A stretch of DNA of 64,000 bases from NCBI RefSeq assembly GCF_002261425.1, contig NZ_NEVJ01000002.1, positions 558,001-622,000 on the forward strand, given 5' to 3'. This document shows positions 32,974 to 41,866 of the stretch, piece by piece. The position numbers and the translations under genes are program-made. Under the pieces are notes generated by a model, which searched no databases, had not been told where the DNA came from, and saw only the letters and a list, made by a program, of their open reading frames with translations. Source of the stretch: Bordetella genomosp. 9 (GTDB taxonomy: Bacteria; Pseudomonadota; Gammaproteobacteria; Burkholderiales; Burkholderiaceae_B). Numbering within the stretch: position 1 is the stretch's first letter; each line of letters begins with the position of its first letter.

Positions 32974-34314
32974 ATGAAGAAATTGCATGAATCGGGCTTG
33001 TCCCGCGCAATCCGCGCCACCGGGCGTGTCTGGATCTTCGGCGCTGCCTTGATGGCGGCGGGTGTGGCCCATGCGGCGCCGGTGCAGATCCAGGTCTGGC
33101 ACACGATGAACGACGCCAACAAGGCAGAATTCGAAAAACTGGTCAAGCAATACAACAAGGAACAGGACGCGGTCGAAGTCAGCGTGCGCGACTTCGCCAC
33201 GCCGCAGGCCTTGCAGCAGGCCGCGACCGCCGCGGTGACCGCCAAGAAGGCGCCCAACCTGATCCAGTTGCAGGACAATCATTCGCCGGAAGTCGTGGCG
33301 GAGTACAAGGCCATCAAGCCGCTGTACGAGCTGCTGGCCAAGTATCCGATCAAGGACGCCTCCTGGTTCCTGCCGTCCACCAGCAGCTTCACCCGCGACA
33401 GCAAGGGGCGCCTGCTGGCTTTCCCCTACATGGCGGAAATCCCGCTGATGTTCTACAACATCTCGCTGTACAAAAAGGCGGGCCTGGACCCCAATCAGCC
33501 GGCACGCACCTGGCAGGACCTGCAGGGTGAACTGCTGAAGCTGCGTGACGTGGCCGACGTGGAATGCCCCTACGCGTCGAGCGACCAGGTCGAAGTCCAC
33601 CTGGAAAACCTGGCGCCCATCAACAACCAGCTCTACACCAGCAACGGCAACGGTATCGAGGCGATCAAGGGCAAGCCCCTCCCGTCGGCGCTGCAGTTCG
33701 ATATCCTGTACATGCGCCATGTGTCGCTGATGGCGACGTGGAAGCGCTCGCTGCTGTTGACCCAACATACCAATGACAACACGCCTGACGAAGCCTTCGC
33801 GAAGGGCCAGTGCGGCGTGCTGACGTCCGGTTCCGGCGCCCTCGGCCGCTTGATCGCGGCCAAGGGCCTGAGCTTCGGCGTCGCGCCCCTGCCGTACTAC
33901 GACCAGGCCACCAAGACGCCGGGCAAGCCCTTCGTCAGCGGCTCGGCGCTGTGGGTGATGGAAGGCCATCCCGTGGCGCAGGACAAGGCCACGGCGGAAT
34001 TCCTGGCCTGGCTGTCCAAGCCGGTGGTCGCGGCCGAATGGCACCAGACGACGGGGTTCCTGCCCTTGACCGAAGGCGCGTTCCGCGCGTCCGAAGTGTC
34101 TTTCTACAACCGCATTCCTGGCGCCCAGGCCGTGGTGTCGGCCATGCGCGCGCAGACCCCGGTCACCGCGCGCGGATTCCGGGTCAGCAACTATGAGCGC
34201 ATCGAGCCCGTGCTCAGCCGCGAGCTGGACGAGGCCTTCGACGGCAAGACGCCGCCCATGACCGCGCTGAACAATGCCGCCGCCCAGGCGCGCACCATCG
34301 CCCAGCAGCGCTGA
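32974..34314 (+). CDS. ugpB: Periplasmic binding protein, UgpB-type (sn-glycerol-3-phosphate family)
   Basis: The 446-residue extracellular solute-binding protein (family 1) has a signal peptide ending near AHA34. The mature part begins APVQIQVWHTMNDANKAEF, very like UgpB. Later UgpB-like stretches are GQCGVLTSGSGALGRLI and AEWHQTTGFLPLTEGAFRASE. No permease or ATPase genes (ugpAEC) are adjacent. The gene starts 4 bp after dadA and ends at a strong terminator. The ligand is inferred from family; polyamine or another polyol/phosphodiester ligand is possible. Confidence 0.82.
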   Translation: MKKLHESGLSRAIRATGRVWIFGAALMAAGVAHAAPVQIQVWHTMNDANKAEFEKLVKQYNKEQDAVEVSVRDFATPQALQQAATAAVTAKKAPNLIQLQDNHSPEVVAEYKAIKPLYELLAKYPIKDASWFLPSTSSFTRDSKGRLLAFPYMAEIPLMFYNISLYKKAGLDPNQPARTWQDLQGELLKLRDVADVECPYASSDQVEVHLENLAPINNQLYTSNGNGIEAIKGKPLPSALQFDILYMRHVSLMATWKRSLLLTQHTNDNTPDEAFAKGQCGVLTSGSGALGRLIAAKGLSFGVAPLPYYDQATKTPGKPFVSGSALWVMEGHPVAQDKATAEFLAWLSKPVVAAEWHQTTGFLPLTEGAFRASEVSFYNRIPGAQAVVSAMRAQTPVTARGFRVSNYERIEPVLSRELDEAFDGKTPPMTALNNAAAQARTIAQQR

Positions 34315-34338
34315 TCCCACGGCGAGATCGAAGCCGAA

Positions 34339-34370
34339 ACCGGCGGGCCCCAGGCCCGCCGGTTTTTTTT
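34339..34370 (+). terminator. Intrinsic terminator after the ugpB-like gene
   Basis: CCGGCGGGCC (34340-34349), a 3-base loop and GGCCCGCCGG (34353-34362) make a perfect 10-bp stem, followed by eight T. It isolates the pilus locus from upstream transcription. Confidence 0.95.
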
Positions 34371-34489
34371 CCGCCGGGCCGCTGGGTGACATCCGCATCC
34401 ATGCGTAGATGTGCGTCTTGTTGGTCCCTGCGGCCCTGGGCACCATGGCTGGGTCGCGCCATGGTGGGCGCGCGGAACGGGGATCCGGC

Positions 34490-35338
34490 ATGCATCGAGT
34501 GTTCAAGACCTTCATCCTGTTGCCATGGCTGTCGGCCTGTACGCCGCCATGGGCGCCCGGTGGCGGGATGGCGGATTGGAATGCCGGGGCATCGACGGGC
34601 GCACCGGCATTCCTGGCGGCAGGCGCGACGCATGACTTCAACTGGCGCCTGTCCGGCGACAGGCAGGTGGCGCCGCTGCAAGTGTTCGACGACGGCCGCC
34701 AGACCTGGCTGCAGTTCGCGCCGGGACAACCCGTGCCGGCGCTCTTCACCGAACAGCATGGCGCCGAGCGTCCGGCGCGCTACGTCAGGCACGAGCCTTA
34801 TGTCATCGTGCAAGGCAAATGGCCGGCCGTCGTCATGCGCGGCGGCGCGCTGCAGGCGCGCGCGGATTACCTGGGCGCGGCGGGGCAAGCCGAGGCGACG
34901 CCGGCCGCGTTGAGCGCCGCGACGGCCGCCACGGCGGTGACGCCTTCGCCGACACCGACGCCGGTGACCGCAATGCCGGCAGCGCCCGCGCCAGGCGCGA
35001 AAGCGACGTCCGGCACGACGAAAATCATGCCATCCGGCGCGGGCCTGTATCGGGTCGGTCCCACAGACGAAAACATGCGTCGCGCGCTCGCGCGCTGGGC
35101 AGGACTTGCCGGCTGGACCTTCCAGGCCGAGCATTGGGCCGTGGACGTCGATATCCCCCTGGCCGGCAGCGCCGATTTTTCCAATGACTTCAAGCGCTCC
35201 GTCCGCGAACTCGTGGCGGCTACCGAATTGGGCGACCGGCCGCTGCAACCCTGCTTCTACGCCAATCAGGTCCTGCGCGTCATTCCGCTGTCGCAGGCCT
35301 GCGACCGCACCGCCCTGCGGCTGGGGACGGCGATATGA
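34490..35338 (+). CDS. pilL: PilL/TcpQ-like lipoprotein with VirB9-like domain
   Basis: The 282-residue protein starts with a lipoprotein signal (lipobox LSAC, Cys17). Residues about 48-128 (FNWRLSGDRQVAPLQVFDDG, TWLQF, PALF, PYVIVQGKWPAVVMRGG) look like the C-terminal beta-sandwich of VirB9/CagX/TrbG proteins from type IV secretion. A Pro/Ala/Thr-rich linker follows (129-180). Residues about 186-268 (YRVGPTDENMRRALARWAGL, FSNDFKRSVRELV, FYANQVLRVIP) match the TcpQ/PilL C-terminal domain, which assists secretin assembly in type IVb pili. It overlaps pilN by 4 bp. Assignments come from motif reading. Confidence 0.75.
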   Translation: MHRVFKTFILLPWLSACTPPWAPGGGMADWNAGASTGAPAFLAAGATHDFNWRLSGDRQVAPLQVFDDGRQTWLQFAPGQPVPALFTEQHGAERPARYVRHEPYVIVQGKWPAVVMRGGALQARADYLGAAGQAEATPAALSAATAATAVTPSPTPTPVTAMPAAPAPGAKATSGTTKIMPSGAGLYRVGPTDENMRRALARWAGLAGWTFQAEHWAVDVDIPLAGSADFSNDFKRSVRELVAATELGDRPLQPCFYANQVLRVIPLSQACDRTALRLGTAI

Positions 35339-37011
35339 ACGTTTCCTTCCGTCCACCATCACAGCCAGGAAGATCGATTGCTGGCGTTCGCTGCGCACGG
35401 CCAGACACCGGCGGCGCTGCGCGCCGCGGCCTGGTGCTGACGCTCGCGCTTGCCTGTCCGGCCTGCGTCGCGCCGGAACGCATCGCCGCCATACAGGATC
35501 GGGCCGCGGCCGCGCAGGCCCGCAACGAGGCCGCTTATGCCGGTTTTTCCAGATCCTTGTCCGATGGCGCGGCCAGGCTGGCCGCGCAGGATGTCGCCAG
35601 GCCCTGGCTGGCGGGACGCGCGCGCCCCCTGGCCCGCGAGGCCACGCTGCCGGCCGCCTTGCGCAGGAACGTCGATACGACGCTGATGTTCTCCGGCGGC
35701 GAGGCCGACCTGGCCGTGCTGGCCGACCGTATCGCCCTGGCCACGGGCATCGGTGTCAAGGTACGACCAGACGCATTGCTGCCCGCCGAACTCTTCCTGC
35801 CCAGGCTCGCCGTTTCCCAAGGCGGCGGCACGCCATTTCCCGCGCGCGCCTCGCTGCCCGACGGCGCGCAGCCCTTGCCGCGGGTCCTCGACGCGCTGGC
35901 CTGGCGCCTGGGCGTGTACTGGCGGTACGCCGACGGCGCCATCGAGTTCTATCGCACCGAAACGCGCGTGTTCGACGTCCGGGCGCTGACCTTGAACGCC
36001 CGCGCCGATGCCCGGCTCGGGCGCGCCAGCGGCAAGGGGGGAGAAGGCTTCCAGAACACGTCCAACACCACCTTGTCCTCCGGCGACCACGACGCCATCG
36101 CCGCGGTGCGCGCGCGCATCGAACCCTTCCTGACGCGCGCCGGCACCGTCACGGCGGCGCCCGGGGCGGGTAACTCCATCGTCGTGAACGATACGCGCGA
36201 CGCGCTGGACCAGGTGGCGCGCTTCCTCGAGCGCGAGAACAAGGCCCTGACGCGCCGCGTGCGACTGGTGTTCGAGGAAATCACGGTGGTGGGCAAGGAC
36301 CAGGCCAGGGCCGGCATCGACTGGAACCTGCTCTACCAGGGCACGCGCGCCGCCGTATCGATGGCATCGCCGGGACTGGCGGGCGCTTCGGCCGGACTGG
36401 CTTCCGCTGGCGTGCGCAACGACCTGTTCGGCGGCAGCAAGGCCATCATCGCGGCCCTCAGCGAAGTCGGCACCATCGTGCGCCACAGCAGTGTTCCCGT
36501 ACTGACGCTGAACCGCCGGCCGGTCACCCACGCCGTGCGCACGACGTTTTCCTATGTGGACCAGGTGCAGGGCAGCGTGTCCGCGCCGGTCGCCGCCGGC
36601 CAGGCCCTGCAGCCGACCTTGCTGCCCGGCGTGTCGATCAACCAGAAGCAGGAGACGGTCGGTTCCTTCCTGACCCTGGTCCCGGACGCGCAAGAAGACG
36701 GCCAGATCCTGTTGTCCATCGCCTACGACAACACGGTCGCGCAGCCGCTGAAAAGCCTGACCTTCGGCAAGCCCGGCAATCCCCTGGAAGTGCAGCAGAT
36801 CACCATCGACGGCAACGGCATGGTGCAACAGGTCGAATTGCGGGCCGGGCAGGCAATGATCATCTCGGGCTTCGACCGCCGCGAAGACGAATACGATCGT
36901 CGCCGGCTGACGCCGGACGCGCCTTACGCAATGGGCGGCAGCGATCGCGCCTCCACGCAGCGCACCACGACCGTGATCATCGTCACCGCCCAGGTGGAAG
37001 AGGGCTTTTGA
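35335..37011 (+). CDS. pilN: Type IVb pilus secretin (PilN family)
   Basis: The 558-residue outer-membrane secretin has an N-terminal export signal with an apparent lipoprotein cysteine (ALACPAC, residues 38-44). Secretin N-domains follow (about 110-280, with VFDVRALTLNA and GAGNSIVVNDTRDALDQVA), then the secretin C-domain: VRLVFEEITVVGKDQARAGI, SSVPVLTLNRRPVTHAVRTT and TVGSFLTLVPDAQEDGQILL. The order and the PilN-like end AMIISGFDRREDEYDRRRL match R64 PilN and the BfpB/TcpC relatives. It is translationally coupled to pilL. Confidence 0.88.
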   Translation: MNVSFRPPSQPGRSIAGVRCARPDTGGAARRGLVLTLALACPACVAPERIAAIQDRAAAAQARNEAAYAGFSRSLSDGAARLAAQDVARPWLAGRARPLAREATLPAALRRNVDTTLMFSGGEADLAVLADRIALATGIGVKVRPDALLPAELFLPRLAVSQGGGTPFPARASLPDGAQPLPRVLDALAWRLGVYWRYADGAIEFYRTETRVFDVRALTLNARADARLGRASGKGGEGFQNTSNTTLSSGDHDAIAAVRARIEPFLTRAGTVTAAPGAGNSIVVNDTRDALDQVARFLERENKALTRRVRLVFEEITVVGKDQARAGIDWNLLYQGTRAAVSMASPGLAGASAGLASAGVRNDLFGGSKAIIAALSEVGTIVRHSSVPVLTLNRRPVTHAVRTTFSYVDQVQGSVSAPVAAGQALQPTLLPGVSINQKQETVGSFLTLVPDAQEDGQILLSIAYDNTVAQPLKSLTFGKPGNPLEVQQITIDGNGMVQQVELRAGQAMIISGFDRREDEYDRRRLTPDAPYAMGGSDRASTQRTTTVIIVTAQVEEGF

Positions 37012-37012
37012 C

Positions 37013-38320
37013 ATGCCGATGACGCACACCCACCAGGCGCTTCCGCAGCCCTTGGGAGACCATGTCGTGCTGGCCGCGCGCGACGGCGCGGCGCTGGTGT
37101 TCGGGCTGACATGGTCGCCCATCATCGGCAGCCATATCGATACGCTGGCGCGGCGCAAGGCGCGCGAAGCCAGCGCGACGCATTACGTGCACGGCGGTGT
37201 GGGCGTGGCCGCGGTCGGATGCGCGCGCCTGCGCGGACGCGCCAGGGCCTGCTATGCCGCCGCCCAGGTTTTCGCGCGCATGCATGCGCAAGGCACGGCC
37301 GCCGGCCTGCTGCATCTGGACGACGGCCGCGTCTGGCTCGTCGCCTCGCGCAACGGCGCCGTGATGGCGCGTGGCGATCGCATCCATGGCGACGAGACCG
37401 CCGCGCGCGCCGCATTGGCGGAGCTCGACGCAATACATCCTGGCCTGGCCGGCCAGCCATGCATGCTCACCCTGGATGAGCTTGCCGCCGCGCTCGATCC
37501 CGCGGCTTGCCTGTGGCGCGTCGGTCTGCCCTTGGCGCGGCTACCCATGCCGGTGCGGGGCACCCTGCTGTTGCTCGTCACGGCACTGCTGGCGCCCCCG
37601 GCATGGCGGGCCTGGCATGACGGCCCGCGGACGCGAACGGCCCAGCCTGTCGACGCCACGCAGGCGTGGCACGATGCCTGGACCAAGGCGGCAGCCGCGG
37701 TGCGCGTCCACGATACGCGGCAGCTCGGCCAGGTCTTCGCCAGCTTGAAGACCTTGCCCACCGACCTGGGCGGCTGGACCATGCGATCCGCGCGCTGCCG
37801 TCCGGATGGCGTGGACTGGTCCTGTGCCGCGCGCTATGGCCGGACCGCCCCCGATGCGACCAACCGCGCATTGGCCGACCACGCTCCTGCCGGCGTACGG
37901 CTGGTCTTCGTGTCCCTGGACGAAGCGCAACTGCTTTGGCGCATGGCCGGGCGCGCCGAACGCCTGCTGCCGGATGGGTTGGGCGGCCCGGCGGCGACCG
38001 ACCTGGATTTCGCCAGCACCCTGCAGGCCATCGCGCCCGCGTTCACGCGGGTGGTCCTGGGCGCGCCGGCCGCCTTCGTCGTCCCGGCGCCTCGCGACGA
38101 ACACGGCAGTCCGTTGCCACCGCCCGCCGATCTGCCGCGTGTGCGCCAGCGCAATGTGGTGCTGCAAGGACCGCTGCGTTCGTTCGCACTGTTCGCCAGT
38201 CCGCCGGCGGTGGCGTCCTGGAAAACGGTGGTCCTGGACCTGCATGGCGATCGCCAGCCGGATATCGCGCACAGCCCCTTGATGGCTCAATTGGAAGGAA
38301 CGGTTTATGAGCGTGAATGA
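37013..38320 (+). CDS. pilO: Type IVb pilus accessory protein PilO
   Basis: The 435-residue protein resembles PilO2-type pilus proteins. It has a cytoplasmic N-terminal actin-like/PilM-like region (GLTWSPIIGSHIDTLARRKA, LLHLDDGRVWLVASRNGAVM), one transmembrane segment at about 178-202 (LLLLVTALLAPP), and a periplasmic C-terminal domain. In IncI-type pili PilO bridges the inner-membrane platform to PilP and the secretin. It starts 1 bp after the pilN stop and overlaps pilP by 14 bp. The identification relies heavily on locus position. Confidence 0.75.
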   Translation: MPMTHTHQALPQPLGDHVVLAARDGAALVFGLTWSPIIGSHIDTLARRKAREASATHYVHGGVGVAAVGCARLRGRARACYAAAQVFARMHAQGTAAGLLHLDDGRVWLVASRNGAVMARGDRIHGDETAARAALAELDAIHPGLAGQPCMLTLDELAAALDPAACLWRVGLPLARLPMPVRGTLLLLVTALLAPPAWRAWHDGPRTRTAQPVDATQAWHDAWTKAAAAVRVHDTRQLGQVFASLKTLPTDLGGWTMRSARCRPDGVDWSCAARYGRTAPDATNRALADHAPAGVRLVFVSLDEAQLLWRMAGRAERLLPDGLGGPAATDLDFASTLQAIAPAFTRVVLGAPAAFVVPAPRDEHGSPLPPPADLPRVRQRNVVLQGPLRSFALFASPPAVASWKTVVLDLHGDRQPDIAHSPLMAQLEGTVYERE

Positions 38321-38849
38321 CCTTGCCGGCGTGGCGCTGCTTGCCACGGCCGCTGCCTGGCCGGTACATGCCCGGCATGGCCAGGATGCGCAGCTGGTGG
38401 AGCATGCGGGCCATGACTCGCCGGCCAGTGCGCCGACGGCCGTTTCGTCAGCGCCGGAATGGCCGGACAAGGACATCGTCGAGCAAATGCTCCGTCGCGA
38501 GACCCGCGCCGCATTGGCCGCCCAGGCCCACCGGCGGGGCAGGGCGGCGGGCGCGACCTCGACGTTCCCATCAGCCGGATCAACGGCGTCAACCGCATCG
38601 AGCGTCGATGCGCCCGCCGAACCGCAGGCCGATCGCCTGGACCTCGCCGCGATCTATGGCGTCGGCAAGCGGTTGGATGTGGAAGTCGTCGTCAACGGGC
38701 ATCGATTGCGCTATCGCCACGGACGCAAATGGCCGGAGGAATCCCCGGACGGGGACGGCGCCTATGCCTTGCGCGCCATCCAGGGGCAGTGCGTCCTGCT
38801 CGACCGTGATGGCGGCAAGCGCCGCGTCTGCCTGACCCGCGCGGACTAG
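38307..38849 (+). CDS. pilP: Type IVb pilus biogenesis protein PilP
   Basis: The 180-residue protein has an N-terminal signal peptide (LAGVALLATAAAWPVHA, cleavage near 22), a low-complexity linker with STASTASS, and a C-terminal domain ending LDLAAIYGVGKRLDVEVVV, AYALRAIQGQCVLLDRDG as in R64-type PilP. The family is a periplasmic partner of PilO and PilN. The start lies inside the end of pilO, and 8 bp separate it from pilQ. Confidence 0.78.
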   Translation: MSVNDLAGVALLATAAAWPVHARHGQDAQLVEHAGHDSPASAPTAVSSAPEWPDKDIVEQMLRRETRAALAAQAHRRGRAAGATSTFPSAGSTASTASSVDAPAEPQADRLDLAAIYGVGKRLDVEVVVNGHRLRYRHGRKWPEESPDGDGAYALRAIQGQCVLLDRDGGKRRVCLTRAD

Positions 38850-38857
38850 GGCCCACC

Positions 38858-40687
38858 ATGCTGGTCAGACGCCTTCCCACCGGCCTCGTCACGCAGTCCA
38901 CGCAGTCCACGCAGTCCACGCAGTCCACACAGTCCACACAGTCCACACAGTCCACACAGTCCACGCATGCCGCGCCGTCCGCGCGACCCATGCACGCGGC
39001 GCGAGCCGCCGTGCCCGTGCTGGCGACCCAGGACGATATCGCCCGCATCGACCCCGCGTTCGCGCGCGCCGTGGGTGACGAATTCGACCTGGCGTCCCTG
39101 GCCGGCAGGCTGTGCCCCGTCCGCCTGCAGGACGGCAGCATCGCCATCTTCGCGCTGTCCGACTACGCCGCCGGCGACCAGATAGACGAAATCGAGCGCA
39201 TGGTGCGGCGCCGCGGCGGGCGGCTGGCGTCGCCGTCCCGCTACATCCTCCCGGCCCCGCTGCTGCTCAGCGTCGCGCGCGGACAACTGACCCTGCGGCG
39301 CCTGCGCGACCCCGCGGCCGCATCGACCGCATCGATCGATCGGAACACGTCCGCGCTGGCGGCAGGCTTCTGCGACATCGTCACATGGGGAGTGCGCCGC
39401 GACGCCAGCGACGTGCACCTCAACGTCCGCCGCCGCAGTCCGGAGTCCGACGTGCGCTTCACGATCGCGGGCCGCTACGTCGCGCCGGCGCGCTTTCGCC
39501 ATATGCCGACGGCCACCCTGATGGAAATGCTCGCCGTCGCCTGGATGGACATCCACGGCGGCAACGGGGCGGTATTCGATCCCTGCATCGAACAGCAGGG
39601 GCAATTGCACATCCACGTGGACGACCGTCCCGTGATGCTGCGTTGGGCGTCCCTGGCCACGGACGAGGGCCCTTCGGTGTGCCTGCGCCTGCTGCGGCTG
39701 GACATGCGGGCCGACGGCTCGTCGCTGCATACGCTGGGCTATCTCGACAGCCAGATCGACATGCTGCGGCAGGCCGGCCGCGCCGACGGCGGCGCCGTGG
39801 TGCTGGCGGGCGTGGTCGGATCCGGCAAGTCCACCACCATCGCCACGCTGATACGTACGCTGCCTGACGACCGCAAGGTCGTCACCCTGGAAGACCCCGT
39901 CGAATACCGGATCGGCAACGCCTTGCAGAACAGCGTGGCCCGCAAGCTCGACGACACCGGCGCCACGGCATTCGACGCCAAGCTGCGCACCGTGAAGCGG
40001 TCCGCCATGGACGACCTGCTCATAGGCGAAATCCGCGACGCGGAAACAGGCCGCGCCTTCATGGACCTGGCCGGCTCCGGCGTCAATCTCTATACGACGA
40101 CCCACGCCGCCTCCGCCTTGATGATCCCCGAGCGGCTGGCCTCGGATTTCATCGGTGTCTCGCGCGATTTCCTGGCGACGCCGGGCGTCCTCAAGCTGCT
40201 GGTGTACCAGGCGCTGTTGCCGCGCCTGTGTCCGCATTGCGCGCTGCCGCTGGCCAGGCTGCATGGCGGGCCCCAAGGCGACGCCTGGTGGCAGTGGACG
40301 CGCCGTTTCACCGCCCTGTATGGCGTGGCGGCGGACGTGCTGCGCATGCGCAACGCCGCGGGCTGCGAGCACTGCGCGAACGCCGAACTACCGCACCTGA
40401 ACGGCACGGCCGGCCGCACCGTGGTTGCCGAGATGATCGAACCCGCGCATGACGATGTCTTCCTGCGGTGCGTGCGGCGGCGGGACAATCTGGCGCTGCG
40501 GCGCCATCTGCGCGCACGCCGCGGCGCGCCTTTCGATCATCCGGACATGACGGGCAAGAGCGCCATGGAATGCGCCGTGTACAAGGCGGCGGCCGGGCAG
40601 ATCGATCCGCGCGACATCGAATCGCGCTTCCAGTCGTACGCATCCGTGCAGCGGGAAAGGGCCCAGGCCGGGGACGCCCATGCCTGA
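38858..40687 (+). CDS. pilQ: Type IVb pilus assembly ATPase (PilQ family)
   Basis: The 609-residue GspE/PilB-superfamily ATPase powers pilin polymerisation. It has Walker A GVVGSGKSTT (about 317), Asp box VTLEDPVEYRIG, Walker B DDLLIGEIRDAETG, His box TTTHAAS, and a zinc tetracysteine (CPHC … CEHC) near residues 455-505. The N terminus carries eight Thr-Gln-Ser units from a 9-bp tandem repeat (38891-38962), followed by the domain beginning VLATQDDIARIDPAFARAVG. An alternative start at an ATG near 38989 would exclude the repeat. The end overlaps pilR by 8 bp. Confidence 0.9.
   Translation: MLVRRLPTGLVTQSTQSTQSTQSTQSTQSTQSTQSTHAAPSARPMHAARAAVPVLATQDDIARIDPAFARAVGDEFDLASLAGRLCPVRLQDGSIAIFALSDYAAGDQIDEIERMVRRRGGRLASPSRYILPAPLLLSVARGQLTLRRLRDPAAASTASIDRNTSALAAGFCDIVTWGVRRDASDVHLNVRRRSPESDVRFTIAGRYVAPARFRHMPTATLMEMLAVAWMDIHGGNGAVFDPCIEQQGQLHIHVDDRPVMLRWASLATDEGPSVCLRLLRLDMRADGSSLHTLGYLDSQIDMLRQAGRADGGAVVLAGVVGSGKSTTIATLIRTLPDDRKVVTLEDPVEYRIGNALQNSVARKLDDTGATAFDAKLRTVKRSAMDDLLIGEIRDAETGRAFMDLAGSGVNLYTTTHAASALMIPERLASDFIGVSRDFLATPGVLKLLVYQALLPRLCPHCALPLARLHGGPQGDAWWQWTRRFTALYGVAADVLRMRNAAGCEHCANAELPHLNGTAGRTVVAEMIEPAHDDVFLRCVRRRDNLALRRHLRARRGAPFDHPDMTGKSAMECAVYKAAAGQIDPRDIESRFQSYASVQRERAQAGDAHA
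38891..38962. repeat. 9-bp tandem repeat at the 5' end of pilQ
   Basis: Four copies of ACGCAGTCC are followed by four of ACACAGTCC, eight perfect-length units in all. They encode (Thr-Gln-Ser)8 near the N terminus of PilQ. The two blocks differ by one synonymous base, which suggests expansion from two founder units. Gain or loss of copies would not shift the frame. Confidence 0.97.
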
Positions 40688-41825
40688 ATGGCGCGCGATC
40701 CTGGCCGGCGCGTTGGCAAGGCGTCCGGATTTCCGTACCTGGCGCCTGCGTTGCGACCTTCTGCGCTTCGCCGGCATGCGCGCGGATTACTACGAATACC
40801 TTGCCGATATGATCGAAGGCTTGCAGGGGCGCAAGACCTTGCGCGACCTGTTCGATGACGACGCCCGTCGCCATGGCCGGCACAGCGTGCGCGGAAGGCT
40901 CGCGCATCGCTGGTCCCTGGCCCTGGAAGCCTCCGGCGGGGACCTGGCCGCCGCCTGGGCCGGCAGCATGCCGGCCGAGGAGCTGGCTTTGCTGCACGCG
41001 GCCCAGGCCGGCGGCGCCGACGCCCTGACGGCCGCGTTGCGCGATCTGGCGCGTGCCGCGCGCATCGTGCGCCAGGCCTGGCGCATATTCCGGGATACCG
41101 TGGTGACCGGCCTGGCCGCGCTGGGCGTGGCGCTGGTCCTGGCCGGTGCGGTGCCTTACTTCACCCTGCCGCGTTTGCAAGCCGTCTTCCAGGACGTGCC
41201 GGCGGCCTATCACGGCAGTCTGACCCGCGGCCTGTTCTTCTTCGGCGAGGCGGTGGCATACGGACTGCCGCTCCTGGCGGCCATGGCGGCGGGCGGTGCC
41301 TGGCTGGCGTGGTGGTCGCTACCCAATCTGGTGGGGCCGTGGCGGCGCCGGCTGGACGGCCGTCTCATCTGGCGCTTGTATCGCGACGTCAACGCCATCC
41401 GGTTCCTGGCCATGCTGGCCGTGCTGGTGCGCCGCCGCGGCAACGTCGATATCCGCCTGCGGCAGGCGTTGGCCATGCAGGCCGACCATGCCGGATCCTG
41501 GCTGGCCTGGCACATACGCGAGATGATCGCGCGCATCGATGCGGGCCTGGTGGGCGCCGATAGTTTCGATACCGGCATGATCGATCGCCGCATCTGGTGG
41601 TACCTGAGCGACATGATCGCCGCCCATGGCATGGCGCGCGGCCTGGATCGGGCGGCCGATCGGGTCGAAGAGCGCGCATTGCTGCACGTGGCCCGCCAGG
41701 CCCAGCTGCTGCGCTGGGCCTTGCTGCTGGGCGCGGTGGCGGGGGTGATCGCGCTGGCCTTGTGGCACTACGCCGTCATCGATGAACTGCGGCGCGCCCT
41801 GATGCACGTCCACGCCTCGGGCTAG
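40680..41825 (+). CDS. pilR: Type IVb pilus inner-membrane platform protein (PilR family)
   Basis: The 381-residue GspF/PilC-like polytopic protein has three hydrophobic segments at about 140-161, 183-212 and 344-367. Cytoplasmic domains lie before the first and between the second and third (RLIWRLYRDVNAIRFLAMLA, EERALLHVARQAQLLRWALL), as in GspF-family proteins. It is the membrane base that the PilQ ATPase would drive. Its start overlaps pilQ by 8 bp and 41 bp separate it from pilS. Confidence 0.85.
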   Translation: MPEWRAILAGALARRPDFRTWRLRCDLLRFAGMRADYYEYLADMIEGLQGRKTLRDLFDDDARRHGRHSVRGRLAHRWSLALEASGGDLAAAWAGSMPAEELALLHAAQAGGADALTAALRDLARAARIVRQAWRIFRDTVVTGLAALGVALVLAGAVPYFTLPRLQAVFQDVPAAYHGSLTRGLFFFGEAVAYGLPLLAAMAAGGAWLAWWSLPNLVGPWRRRLDGRLIWRLYRDVNAIRFLAMLAVLVRRRGNVDIRLRQALAMQADHAGSWLAWHIREMIARIDAGLVGADSFDTGMIDRRIWWYLSDMIAAHGMARGLDRAADRVEERALLHVARQAQLLRWALLLGAVAGVIALALWHYAVIDELRRALMHVHASG

Positions 41826-41866
41826 CCCGTCGACCCATTTTTTCCAGGCCTACACAAGGAGCCGCC

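Noticed and set aside
38891..38962. CRISPR-like array in pilQ
   Set aside because: Units are 9 bp with no spacers and are translated in frame; this is a coding minisatellite.
38846..40372. Antisense frame with Cys-Gly-Leu repeats opposite pilQ
   Set aside because: The repetitive protein comes from reading the pilQ 9-bp array backwards; there is no independent evidence for a gene.
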